Assembly: GCF_003201285.1 (NCBI RefSeq)
Contig: NZ_QICS01000008.1
Coordinates: forward strand, 1-64,000
Direction: 5' to 3'
Length of the DNA stretch: 64,000 bases
Origin: Lachnotalea glycerini
GTDB taxonomy: Bacteria > Bacillota > Clostridia > Lachnospirales > Lachnospiraceae
Part shown: piece after piece, positions 26,111 through 36,427 of the stretch
How positions within the stretch are numbered: the first letter of the stretch is position 1
Layout of the letters: each line of letters opens with the position of its first letter
Notes under the pieces: model-generated
Told to the model about the DNA's origin: nothing
Databases searched by the model: none
Seen by the model: only the letters and a program-made list of their open reading frames with translations
Position numbers and translations under genes: made by a program

Positions 26111-26239
26111 ATTTCTTATTAGATAACTTACTATAGCAAATAGATTGAAAGAGAATACAAATTGAAAAAAACTTTGTATTATACTATAATTAAGTTAGTC
26201 ATTGAAACAAAAGTGAAAGAAGCAACAAGGAGGATTCCT

Positions 26240-27124
26240 ATGTCAGAAGCAAGACAGCTTGAAAACGAGAGATTGATTTTAAAGGTAAACGACCAGGGAG
26301 GACAATTATCAGGCATTTATGATAAGAAAAACGAAAGAGAAATAATATGGTGCGCCGATCCTAAATATTGGAATCGACATGCGCCAATCCTATTTCCGTT
26401 TGTGGGGGAAATATTTCATAAACAGTATCAGTACAACGGAATTAAATATCCAATGACAGCACATGGGTTTGCAAGAGATGCGGAGTTTCTGTTCGAAAAA
26501 GACTTGGATAATAAAATTGTGCATACGTTGGTAAGTACTAAGGAAACGAAGCAAATCTATCCCTTTGATTTTAAATTAGAGGTAAGCCATAGTTTAGTGG
26601 ATAACAAAGTAATAGTAGAATGGAAAGTAGTAAATATGGGAGAAAAGGAAATGCTGTTTTCCATTGGAGCACATCCTGCTTTTTGTGTTCCGGCAGATGA
26701 ATCAGAAGAACAAAAGGACTATTACCTAACCTTTGGACAAAAAGACAAACTTAATTATATTCAAATTAGTCAAGACGGAGGCTGTGCATTGTATGATAAA
26801 ATTCATACTTTGCCTTTGGCGGATGGAAAGCATCAAATAGGAGAGCATTTATTTGATGATGGAGTATTAATCTTTGAAAATCACCAGCTATCAGAGGTAG
26901 GGATTGCTTTCCCCAACAAGGAACAGTATGTAAATATTAAATGCAATGGCTTTCCGTATGTTGGAATTTGGACGAAGCCAAATGCACCGTTTATATGTCT
27001 TGAACCTTGGTATGGACGTTGTGATAATGAAGGTTTTACAGGTGAGCTTAAGGAAAAGACAGGCGTACAACGTCTTAGCCCAAATGAAGAATTTATTGTA
27101 ACATATGAAATAGTGGTTTCCTAA
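26240..27124 (+). CDS. Aldose 1-epimerase family protein (LacX-like)
   Basis: 294 residues from ATG 26240, with AAGGAGG at 26227-26233; the upstream TTG frame lacks such a site. The galactose-mutarotase fold is indicated by two histidine motifs, TAHGFARD (about residue 75) and IGAHPAFCVP (about 145), and by the glutamate in CLEPWYGRCD (about 255). It should interconvert sugar anomers, or act on phosphosugars as YeaD relatives do. It stands alone, so the in vivo sugar is unknown. Confidence 0.85.
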   Translation: MSEARQLENERLILKVNDQGGQLSGIYDKKNEREIIWCADPKYWNRHAPILFPFVGEIFHKQYQYNGIKYPMTAHGFARDAEFLFEKDLDNKIVHTLVSTKETKQIYPFDFKLEVSHSLVDNKVIVEWKVVNMGEKEMLFSIGAHPAFCVPADESEEQKDYYLTFGQKDKLNYIQISQDGGCALYDKIHTLPLADGKHQIGEHLFDDGVLIFENHQLSEVGIAFPNKEQYVNIKCNGFPYVGIWTKPNAPFICLEPWYGRCDNEGFTGELKEKTGVQRLSPNEEFIVTYEIVVS

Positions 27125-27155
27125 AGTAAAGAGTATATATGAATCTAGACAAGGG

Positions 27156-27184
27156 AATAGCCCGTATGGGATGTACGGGCTATT
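27156..27184 (+). terminator. Strong hairpin after the epimerase gene
   Basis: AATAGCCCGTA (27156-27166) and TACGGGCTATT (27174-27184) form a perfect 11-bp stem with a 7-nt loop. The T-run is weak. Confidence 0.65.
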
Positions 27185-27353
27185 ACTTATGAGGGGGGAG
27201 ATAGTGAATGTGTTAATCAACTATCTGCCTTTATTATAAAAATAAAATATGTTCATTATGTGTTTAATTTCTTAAAAATACCAAAAAATTTTTTTGAAAA
27301 TATTAATAAATTTGAAAAGAATAATCTAATAAAATAAGTTTAAAAAAGAAATG

Positions 27354-27440
27354 AGCACTTTACGTAATGAAACATAAAGTGCTTAAAGTCACAAGATTAA
27401 GCGACGAATAGTAAAATGGTACTAATTATCTAGTACTTTT
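27354..27440 (+). other. Two hairpins in the recJ upstream region
   Basis: AGCACTTTA (27354-27362) pairs with TAAAGTGCT (27375-27383). GTACTA (27419-27424) pairs with TAGTAC (27431-27436), followed by TTTT. The gap 27185-27541 has no credible gene. These may be an attenuator or untranslated structure ahead of recJ; I cannot assign a known riboswitch. Confidence 0.35.
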
Positions 27441-27541
27441 ATACTGAAATTATACAATATTCAACAGATATGGTCAACGATGTAACAGGAATTATTTGTA
27501 ACGTTTTGTAACATTTATAAATCAATAAAGATAGGAGAGAC

Positions 27542-29305
27542 ATGTTAGAAAAGTGGTTTGTACAAGCAAAGAGAGCAGATTTTGATAAAATGGGAGAGGT
27601 TTTTTCAATCGATCCTGTGATAGCCAGAATTATAAGAAACCGAGAGGTTATAACAGAGGAAGATATTAAATATTATTTGAATGGAACGCTTTGTGATTTA
27701 CATAGTCCATGGCTTATGAAAGACATGGATAAGGCAGTTAAAATCATTAAGGATAAGATAAAAGGGCAAAAAACAATCCGTGTTATAGGAGATTATGATA
27801 TTGATGGAGTGAATGCTACCTACATATTATTAAAGGGACTAGAACGCTGTGGCGCACAAGTTGATACCGATATACCAGATCGTATGAAAGATGGATATGG
27901 AATTAACGAAAGTCTGATTGATGATGCCTTTGAAGCTGGAATTGATACTATTATAACCTGTGACAATGGGATAGCTGCAGTTGCTCAGACTGCTTATGCC
28001 AGGCAGCTTAACATGACGGTAATCATAACCGATCATCATGATATTCCCTTTGAAGAAAAAGATGGAATGAAAAAAGAGATTTATCCGATGGCAAATGCTA
28101 TTGTTAACCCAAAGCAAAGCAACTGTTCCTATCCTTTTAAGCAAATATGTGGCGCGGTCGTAGCATATAAGATAGTTCAGGCATTGTATGAGGAATTTAA
28201 CATTCCTGAAGAGGAATGTCACCAATGGATTGAATTTGCGGCAATGGCAACGGTAGGAGATGTTATGGATTTAGTAGGTGAGAATCGAATCATTGTAAGG
28301 GAAGGTCTAAGACGTATGAAAAGTACAAAGAATAAAGGGCTTGCCTCTCTTATCACGTTAAATGGATTGACAGACGGCAATCTTTCCTCTTACCATATTG
28401 GATTCGTAATCGGTCCATGCATCAATGCGGGTGGAAGACTGGATACCGCAAAAAGGGCATTAGAACTTCTAAACTGCGATTCAATTGAAGAGGCAGGGAA
28501 GCTGGCAGGTGATTTGAAAAATTTAAACGACAGCAGAAAATCTTTGACTTTAAAAGGATTGGAAACAGCACTTGAGTTGATAGAAGCCTCAGAATTAAAA
28601 AAGGATAAGGTCTTAATAGTTTATTTACCAAAATGTCATGAAAGTCTTGCAGGAATTATAGCAGGGCGAATTAGAGAGAATTATAATAAGCCAGCCATTG
28701 TCTTTACAGATTGCGAGGGTGGTGCAAAAGGTTCCGGGCGTTCCATAGAAGCCTATAATATGTTCGAAGAGCTGTCAAAATGTAAGGATTTATTTACCAA
28801 ATTTGGTGGTCATCCAATGGCGGCAGGACTTTCGCTTCCAAAAGAAAATATAGATATCCTTAGGCTAAGATTAAACAAGGAAACGGTGCTGACAGAGGAA
28901 GATTTTATTGCAAAGATAATGATTGATGTGCCAATGCCCATTCATTATATTACAGAGAAGCTGATTAGGGATTTGGAGATATTGGAGCCTTTTGGAAAGG
29001 CGAATGAAAAACCACTATTTGCTGAAAAAAATTTATGCATTTTAAGTGCTCGCATATTGGGAAAGAACCAAAATGTATTAAAACTAAAAATACAAAATAA
29101 CACAGGCTGCACAATGGATGCCCTATATTTTGGGAACATAGACAAGTTTCAAGAATTCCTTTCCGGTAAATATGGTGAAGAAGAGTTGAAGGCAATGTAT
29201 GCAGGTAGAGAAAACAAAATACAATTATCTATAACGTATTACCCAACCATAAATGAATATAATGGTTGCAGAACACTTCAGGTTATAATTAAAAATTATT
29301 GCTAA
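27542..29305 (+). CDS. recJ: Single-stranded-DNA-specific exonuclease RecJ
   Basis: 587 residues. The DHH core has GDYDIDGVNATY (near residue 82), CDNGIAA (near 140) and TDHHDIP (near 162). The DHHA1 part has INAGGRLDTA (near 300), GSGRSIEAYNMF and FGGHPMAAGLSL (about 420). A C-terminal OB-like region completes it. RecJ degrades 5' single-stranded ends in recombination and repair. The unusual feature is only that it stands alone here between sugar-related genes. AGGAGAG precedes the ATG. Confidence 0.93.
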   Translation: MLEKWFVQAKRADFDKMGEVFSIDPVIARIIRNREVITEEDIKYYLNGTLCDLHSPWLMKDMDKAVKIIKDKIKGQKTIRVIGDYDIDGVNATYILLKGLERCGAQVDTDIPDRMKDGYGINESLIDDAFEAGIDTIITCDNGIAAVAQTAYARQLNMTVIITDHHDIPFEEKDGMKKEIYPMANAIVNPKQSNCSYPFKQICGAVVAYKIVQALYEEFNIPEEECHQWIEFAAMATVGDVMDLVGENRIIVREGLRRMKSTKNKGLASLITLNGLTDGNLSSYHIGFVIGPCINAGGRLDTAKRALELLNCDSIEEAGKLAGDLKNLNDSRKSLTLKGLETALELIEASELKKDKVLIVYLPKCHESLAGIIAGRIRENYNKPAIVFTDCEGGAKGSGRSIEAYNMFEELSKCKDLFTKFGGHPMAAGLSLPKENIDILRLRLNKETVLTEEDFIAKIMIDVPMPIHYITEKLIRDLEILEPFGKANEKPLFAEKNLCILSARILGKNQNVLKLKIQNNTGCTMDALYFGNIDKFQEFLSGKYGEEELKAMYAGRENKIQLSITYYPTINEYNGCRTLQVIIKNYC

Positions 29306-29338
29306 AAGTATCAAATTAAGTAATACTCTGTTTGGATC

Positions 29339-30214
29339 TTAATTTATCTTGCGTTTGGTAAAAGCCATCTTATATTGAGAGGGAGTCATACCCACAATCT
29401 TCTTAAAGGTCTTCATAAAATATTTTTCGTCTAAGAAGCCGCAGGAATAAGCGGTTTCTTTAATTGAAATGTTAAAATTGGTAAGAAGAGCTTTGGAATT
29501 TTCAATTCTTACCTGATTGATAAATTGAGTTAATGTGATTTTTGTGGTCTTTTTAAACAAGGAGGACAGATAGTCTGGATTGTATCCAAGCTCCCCGGCA
29601 AGCTCAAAAATAGAAATTTGCTTGTAATAATTAGCCTTAATCCATTCCATGACGTGTGCGACATTGGGAGAAATTTTTTGTGTTCTGTTATTATATAAGT
29701 CTATAAATTCCTGAGATATTTCCATAATTAAAAGACTTAATGCGTAATCAATAATCTGTCTGGTATAAAGCATTTCCTGTCTTGATAAATCAAGAAGCTG
29801 ATTAAATAAAACGCTGACTTTTTGGGTAAGTCCTGCTTTCCCACTTTCAGGCATAATATAAAGATTGTTTTTAAAAGGAAGCGCTTCACCCGTGAATAAC
29901 TTATTGTATAAATTCTTGCTTGTTAAGTCCTCTATAGTACTCGGTGTTTCAAAATGTACCCAATAATAGGATAAGCGTCCGGTTGATGCCTGATACCCAA
30001 AATGCTCCTCATTAGCCTTTAAAAAAATGTATGTCTTGGGACCAAGCTCATATTTGACACCCCCCTGAGAAAGGTACAAATGGCCTTCGTTTACCATGAT
30101 TAGTACATGGGAATCAATATTACGTTTTTGATGAAGAAATCCCTGCTTACTGATTAAATTTCCACAGGAAAGGTATTTCATGGGATATACCGCATCACAG
30201 ATAAAATATCGCAT
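29339..30214 (-). CDS. AraC family transcriptional regulator
   Basis: 291 residues. The N-terminal cupin-like ligand domain (about 1-150) includes YELGPKTYIFLKANEEHFGYQ. The C-terminal tandem helix-turn-helix domain (about 190-291) has the family signature ending SCGFLDEKYFMKTFKKIVGMTPSQYK. It is divergent from the GH127 gene and most likely senses a plant sugar such as arabinose to control that gene. The 147-bp gap between them would hold its operators, but I could not mark them. Confidence 0.9.
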   Translation of the reverse strand: MRYFICDAVYPMKYLSCGNLISKQGFLHQKRNIDSHVLIMVNEGHLYLSQGGVKYELGPKTYIFLKANEEHFGYQASTGRLSYYWVHFETPSTIEDLTSKNLYNKLFTGEALPFKNNLYIMPESGKAGLTQKVSVLFNQLLDLSRQEMLYTRQIIDYALSLLIMEISQEFIDLYNNRTQKISPNVAHVMEWIKANYYKQISIFELAGELGYNPDYLSSLFKKTTKITLTQFINQVRIENSKALLTNFNISIKETAYSCGFLDEKYFMKTFKKIVGMTPSQYKMAFTKRKIN

Positions 30215-30361
30215 CTAAGATTTCACCACCTTTTATAGTGTTATGTATGTTGAAGATATTCCGAAAATAATGGATACTGTTATATATTAAAACTTTATAC
30301 AAAATTTGTCCATATGTTTTAAACACCTGCGGCGGAAATGAAAAAAGAGAGGAGCATGAAT

Positions 30362-32281
30362 ATGGAGGATAGGATGAAGAATTTTACATTAGACGATTCT
30401 TTATTAGGACGTTATGAGAGGCTTATTAAGGAAGTGGTGATACCTTATCAGGAAAAGGTTCTAAAGGATGAAATACCGGATACAGATAAAAGCCATGCAA
30501 TTGAAAATTTCAGACTTGCAGCTCAAATGCTTGAAAATGGAGTATGTGAAGAAGAATTTTACGGAATGGTATTTCAGGATAGCGATGTGGCAAAATGGCT
30601 TGAGGCAGCCGCCTATTCGCTTTATCATTATCCGGATAAAAAGTTAGAAAAGCGTTGTGATGAAGTAATAGAGTTGATTGGCAGAGCACAGCATAAGGAC
30701 GGGTATCTCAATACCTATTTTACTGTAAAGGAGCCGGATAAGCGATGGAGTAATTTAGAAGAGGCGCATGAGCTTTATTGTGCGGGACATATGATAGAGG
30801 CAGCTGTAGCTTATGCGGAATGCACGGGAAAAACAAAATTACTTCTTATCATGTGTCGAATGGCAGATCACATCTATAAGCTATTTATAGAAGAAGAGCG
30901 AAAGGGATATCCGGGACATCCTGAAATTGAGCTTGCATTGATGCGTTTGTATTCGTATTGCAAGAACGAAAAATACAAAAAGCTTGCATTGTATTTTATT
31001 GATGCAAGAGGTGTTGATCAAGACTATTTCATCAAGGAAGCCAAGAAGAGAAAGTGGTCTGTCTGGGGCGGAAATGGAAATAGTGATAAGGAATATTTTC
31101 AATGTCAGATGCCGGTGAGGGAGCAAAAAAAAGCAGTGGGACATGCGGTTCGGGCAGTCTATCTTTATACAGGAATGGCTGCTGTGGCAGCAAGTACAGG
31201 TGATGAGAAATTGAAAAACGCTTGTAAAGTACTGTGGGATAACATAGTACAGTGTAGGATGTATGTGACAGGAGCGATTGGTTCTGCCTATGAAGGAGAG
31301 GCTTTTACAAAGGATTATCATCTTCCAAATGATACTGCCTATGCTGAAACCTGTGCATCCATTGGCTTAATCTTTTTTGCAAAAAAGATGCTTTCCTTAG
31401 AGATAGACAGCAAATATAGCAATGTCATGGAGCGTGCGCTGTATAACTGTGTGTTGGCAGGTATGCAGCTTGATGGAAAGCAATTTTTCTATGTGAATCC
31501 TTTGGAGGTGATTCCGGGCATTTCAGGTGATGCAGTGTCACAGCGCCATGTAAAACCAATAAGACCCAAGTGGTTTGCCTGTGCTTGCTGCCCTCCTAAT
31601 GCTGCAAGGCTGTTATCCTCAATCGGAAACTATGCATGGTCTATACAGGAAAATACGGTGTATTCACATTTGTTTATCGGAGGCACCTTAAAGCTTGATG
31701 ACTCTATAAAAGGAGAATTAAAGCTTGTAACAGGATATCCGTACGATGATACTGTTGTTTATCTTTTCAAACCGAAACAGCAGATTATGAAAATGACACT
31801 TGCGATACGTCTGCCTGATTGGAGTTTTGATACTAGGATAATGCTAAATGGAAGAAAAGCAGATTATCAAGTTAAAAAAGGCTACGCCTATATAAAGGGT
31901 GAATTTACGAAAGAGGATGAGTTAAAGTTATGTTTTGATATGAGTGTCAGGCGTATCTATTCTTCAAATAGAGTGAGTGCAAATAATGGAAAAGTGGCAT
32001 TTTTAAAGGGACCTATTATTTATTGTGCGGAGGGTGCGGACAATGAAGAAGATATCTTAAGTCTGAGTGTAAAAAAGTCAGCAAATGCAGTAGTTTTAAA
32101 ATCAGATAAGCTTGGAGGAATTGATGAAATTGTAATAGAAGGTTTGAAAAGCAGCACAATTGATACGCTATATTCCTTTGAGACGATGAAACTAAGGTCT
32201 TATGATATTAAGCTGATTCCCTATTATGTATGGGGGAACAGAGGTACAAACCAGATGAGAGTATGGCTTCCTGAATTATAA
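30362..32281 (+). CDS. Glycoside hydrolase family 127 (beta-L-arabinofuranosidase-like)
   Basis: 639 residues from ATG 30362, spaced well from AGAGGAG; ATGs at 30338 and 30356 are in frame but too close to or before that site. The catalytic domain shows the GH127 (formerly DUF1680) pattern: DGYLNTYF, EAHELYCAGH, YAETCASIG and the zinc-ligand cysteine motif CACCPPNAARLL near residue 413. In GH127 a zinc-bound cysteine is the proposed nucleophile. There is no signal peptide, so it works in the cytoplasm on imported arabino-oligosaccharides. The divergent AraC gene is the likely regulator. Confidence 0.88.
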   Translation: MEDRMKNFTLDDSLLGRYERLIKEVVIPYQEKVLKDEIPDTDKSHAIENFRLAAQMLENGVCEEEFYGMVFQDSDVAKWLEAAAYSLYHYPDKKLEKRCDEVIELIGRAQHKDGYLNTYFTVKEPDKRWSNLEEAHELYCAGHMIEAAVAYAECTGKTKLLLIMCRMADHIYKLFIEEERKGYPGHPEIELALMRLYSYCKNEKYKKLALYFIDARGVDQDYFIKEAKKRKWSVWGGNGNSDKEYFQCQMPVREQKKAVGHAVRAVYLYTGMAAVAASTGDEKLKNACKVLWDNIVQCRMYVTGAIGSAYEGEAFTKDYHLPNDTAYAETCASIGLIFFAKKMLSLEIDSKYSNVMERALYNCVLAGMQLDGKQFFYVNPLEVIPGISGDAVSQRHVKPIRPKWFACACCPPNAARLLSSIGNYAWSIQENTVYSHLFIGGTLKLDDSIKGELKLVTGYPYDDTVVYLFKPKQQIMKMTLAIRLPDWSFDTRIMLNGRKADYQVKKGYAYIKGEFTKEDELKLCFDMSVRRIYSSNRVSANNGKVAFLKGPIIYCAEGADNEEDILSLSVKKSANAVVLKSDKLGGIDEIVIEGLKSSTIDTLYSFETMKLRSYDIKLIPYYVWGNRGTNQMRVWLPEL

Positions 32282-32326
32282 ATTAAATAATTTGATATAA
32301 TTTAACGTACAAATTGATATAATATA

Positions 32327-32355
32327 TTGACTCTGCTACATTAAAGCGCTATAAT
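32327..32355 (+). promoter_or_regulatory. gdhA promoter
   Basis: TTGACT (32327-32332), a 17-bp spacer and TATAAT (32350-32355). Just upstream, TTGATATAAT occurs twice (32292 and 32314), a possible regulatory repeat or second promoter. Confidence 0.75.
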
Positions 32356-32421
32356 CATTTTTGGTCGATGCTATTTGGCTGCAGCTAATATTTTAATTAG
32401 GCTTGGTTGTTGTGCTTATAA

Positions 32422-33768
<1,347 letters not shown>

Positions 33769-33795
33769 GATAGATAGTGTAAATCACTCTTGAAC

Positions 33796-33848
33796 AAAGG
33801 GCGTATTGTATATAGAACCGTTTACGGTCAGTATGCAATGCGTCCTTT
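33796..33848 (+). terminator. gdhA terminator
   Basis: AAAGGGCGTATTGTATA pairs with TATGCAATGCGTCCTTT through a long, partly wobble stem, with a nested ACCGTTTACGGT hairpin in the loop. The T-run is short. Confidence 0.7.
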
Positions 33849-33904
33849 ATTTAATAGGCATGCTCTACAAAAGAGATTCGTCTATTTTATTCCTAAAATT
33901 ACAA

Positions 33905-33934
33905 TTGACAAAAGCATATAGTTAACGGTATAAT
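33905..33934 (+). promoter_or_regulatory. Promoter of the cellulose synthase operon
   Basis: A consensus TTGACA (33905-33910) and TATAAT (33929-33934) with an 18-bp spacer. Transcription should start about 33941, just ahead of the c-di-GMP aptamer. Confidence 0.85.
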
Positions 33935-33949
33935 AAAACTAATAATATA

Positions 33950-34070
33950 GTTACTTTAGCAAACCTATTGAAAAGTAGGGACGCAAAGCCAGAAGCCTGT
34001 TGAAAAATTTTTCTATGGTAGTTCAGTTGCAACTTAAACAAAAGATAAAATATGTTTAGTTGCTTTTTTT
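33950..34070 (+). promoter_or_regulatory. Cyclic di-GMP-I riboswitch (GEMM) with terminator
   Basis: GCAAACC (33959-33965), a GAAA-type tetraloop helix and GGGACGCAAAGCC (33978-33990) match the conserved GEMM-I core, and TATGGTAGTTCAGTTGC (34014-34030) fits the closing 3' side. The expression platform follows: GCAACTTAAACA (34029-34040) pairs with TGTTTAGTTGC (34053-34063) before a 7-T run. The terminator stem uses the last bases of the aptamer, so ligand binding should prevent terminator formation, suggesting an ON switch. That direction is inference. The aptamer limits are approximate. Confidence 0.9.
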
Positions 34071-34131
34071 GTATTTTAAGAAGAGTGACGAACTTTGCAA
34101 GATAAATATAAAGAGATAGGAGATACTAATT

Positions 34132-36411
34132 ATGAAACCTTACGTTAGAAAAATGTTAGTCTTTTTTACTTTTTTTAGTTCTGTCGTCTATATTCTTTGG
34201 AGAATCTTTCGAACTATTCCTTTTCAGTATGGAATTATATCTACTATTTGCGGTTTGAGTCTGCTTTTCATTGAAATTATTGGTTTATTTGAAATGATAG
34301 TTCATTTTGATCAGCTATCTAATATTCAATCGCCAAAAAGACCCGAGGTAGATGAGTCAAAATATCCAGATGTGGATGTCTTTATATCTACCTATAATGA
34401 ACCGGAGGATTTGTTGTATAAGACCATTAATGCATGTCTACATATGGATTATCCCGATAAATCCAAGGTACATATTTATTTATGTGATGACGGTCACCGC
34501 GATGAAATGGGAGTTTTAGCCAGAAAAATGGGAGTTACACATTTGGTTCGAGATACGCATGAATTTGCGAAGGCCGGTAACTTAAATCATGCAATGAGTG
34601 TGACAAGCTCTCCATATATTGTTACATTTGATGCGGATATGATGCCACGGCATAATTTTTTGACTGCCTGTATGCCATACTTTTTAGGAGAGGAAAAGGT
34701 AGGCTTCTTGCAGACACCACAAACCTTTTATAATCCGGATTTGTTTCAATATAATCTATATTCGGAAAATCGTATTCCAAATGAACAAGATTATTTTTAT
34801 CGTGATGTTCAGGTTATGCGAAATGCAAGTAACACGGTTATATATGGAGGAACAAATACTATTTTGTCACGAGAGGCGCTTATTGCCGCGGGTGGGTTTT
34901 ACACAGGCGTTATCACAGAGGATTTTGCAACCGGAATGGTGATTCAAAGTAAGGGCTATCAGTGTTACGCTATTAGCGAATCTTATGCAATGGGGATGGC
35001 GCCGGAGGACTTGAAAAGTTTAATTAAGCAAAGACAGCGCTGGGCAAGAGGATGTATTCAGACAGGTAGAAAGGTTAATATAGTTTTTAGAAAGGGACTT
35101 AATTTTGGGCAGAAACTAAGTTATTTGACTTCGATAACCTATTGGTATGGTGCAGTTAAGCGTTTTGTTTATATTATGTCACCGATTTTGTATGCAGTGT
35201 TTAATGTTATTGTAGTGAAATGTACTCTTTTTGAAATTTTATTATTCTGGCTTCCGATGTATTTACTAAACAATACTGCGCTTCGGCTTTTGTCCGGTAA
35301 TATTCGTAATACGAGATTAACTAACATTTATGAAACAATCATGTTCCCAAGTCTTTTGCCCTCCGTAATATTAGAGACTTTTGGTATTTCTGAGAGCACG
35401 TTTGTTGTTACCAAAAAGGATGCTAAGCAAAAGTTCGAAGGAAATGGTGCGGGATACCGTTTTAAGAATTCAATTCTACTTTTGATTATGCTTGCATTAA
35501 GTGTGTTTGGTTTAGTGCGTTCTGTTTTCGAAACCTTTGAAAAGGGAACACCTATGTACATTGTAATTATGTTCTGGCTGTTAGTAAACCTGTTTAACCT
35601 TTTGATGGCGCTCTTTTTCATGTTTGGAAGACAACCACACCGACAATTTGAGCGTTTTTATGTAGAGGTTGATTGTATGATTTACTATGGAAGCCGGATC
35701 ATTCGTACGAAAACAGAGAATATTTCAGAAAAGGGAATTTCGGTAGTGTTAAACTTTCCAGAGTGGATATCTCCTAAGGATGAGGTAACCATAAGACTGA
35801 TAACTGAGCGCTATGATACCAGTTTTAAGGGTAAAGTTGCGAATGTTATGGGAGTCAAAGGAAAATGGAAATATGGCTTTGAAATGCTTGAAATAACCGA
35901 AGAAAATAATAGAGAAATGCTCCAGATCGTTTATGATAGGGAACCATCTTTACCAAAGGAAATTGATGAAGGTCTAAGCTCGGTAGATGATATTATGATT
36001 AATATTTGGAAAAGAACTGGGGAGCGTGATTATTTCAGCCGAAAGCTGCCACGTGTAGAACTTTGTAACTATGCTAAAACAGTGGAGGGTAGAAAATTAT
36101 TGTTGAGAGATTTTAATTATGAATATTTAACAGTTTCATTTTTGCGAGGAGAAAAAATACCAGAGAGCTTTATTATTTTAGAAGGGAATATACAAATCAA
36201 GTGCTCATTAGAAGATAAAGCTTCTCGATATGGAACCTGTTATAGAATCGAAAATACGAATGATATAATACATAATGTGGAATTTCGAACGATATTAAAA
36301 TCCTGGATGTATGATTATGAAATTGATCTTGATGAAAAAAATACGTATCATAAAATGGTTGATACGGCTTTGAAAAAGTATGAAAGCTTTGACGAATTGG
36401 AGTATTTATAG
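34132..36411 (+). CDS. ccsA: Cellulose synthase catalytic subunit with PilZ domain (CcsA/BcsA-like)
   Basis: 759 residues. N-terminal membrane helices (about 8-55) lead into a family 2 glycosyltransferase domain (about 75-330): the aspartates of STYNEPEDLL, DDGHRDE and DADMMP, TED at 262-264, and QRQRW at 300-304. Further membrane helices lie at about 340-400 and 440-500. A PilZ domain follows: R500xxxR504 and NISEKG at 530-535 are the c-di-GMP contacts. It should polymerise UDP-glucose into cellulose and export it when c-di-GMP is bound. The gene lies behind a c-di-GMP riboswitch. The last 150 residues are an additional domain I do not recognise. Confidence 0.9.
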   Translation: MKPYVRKMLVFFTFFSSVVYILWRIFRTIPFQYGIISTICGLSLLFIEIIGLFEMIVHFDQLSNIQSPKRPEVDESKYPDVDVFISTYNEPEDLLYKTINACLHMDYPDKSKVHIYLCDDGHRDEMGVLARKMGVTHLVRDTHEFAKAGNLNHAMSVTSSPYIVTFDADMMPRHNFLTACMPYFLGEEKVGFLQTPQTFYNPDLFQYNLYSENRIPNEQDYFYRDVQVMRNASNTVIYGGTNTILSREALIAAGGFYTGVITEDFATGMVIQSKGYQCYAISESYAMGMAPEDLKSLIKQRQRWARGCIQTGRKVNIVFRKGLNFGQKLSYLTSITYWYGAVKRFVYIMSPILYAVFNVIVVKCTLFEILLFWLPMYLLNNTALRLLSGNIRNTRLTNIYETIMFPSLLPSVILETFGISESTFVVTKKDAKQKFEGNGAGYRFKNSILLLIMLALSVFGLVRSVFETFEKGTPMYIVIMFWLLVNLFNLLMALFFMFGRQPHRQFERFYVEVDCMIYYGSRIIRTKTENISEKGISVVLNFPEWISPKDEVTIRLITERYDTSFKGKVANVMGVKGKWKYGFEMLEITEENNREMLQIVYDREPSLPKEIDEGLSSVDDIMINIWKRTGERDYFSRKLPRVELCNYAKTVEGRKLLLRDFNYEYLTVSFLRGEKIPESFIILEGNIQIKCSLEDKASRYGTCYRIENTNDIIHNVEFRTILKSWMYDYEIDLDEKNTYHKMVDTALKKYESFDELEYL

Positions 36412-36427
36412 AAATAGGGGTATGAGA

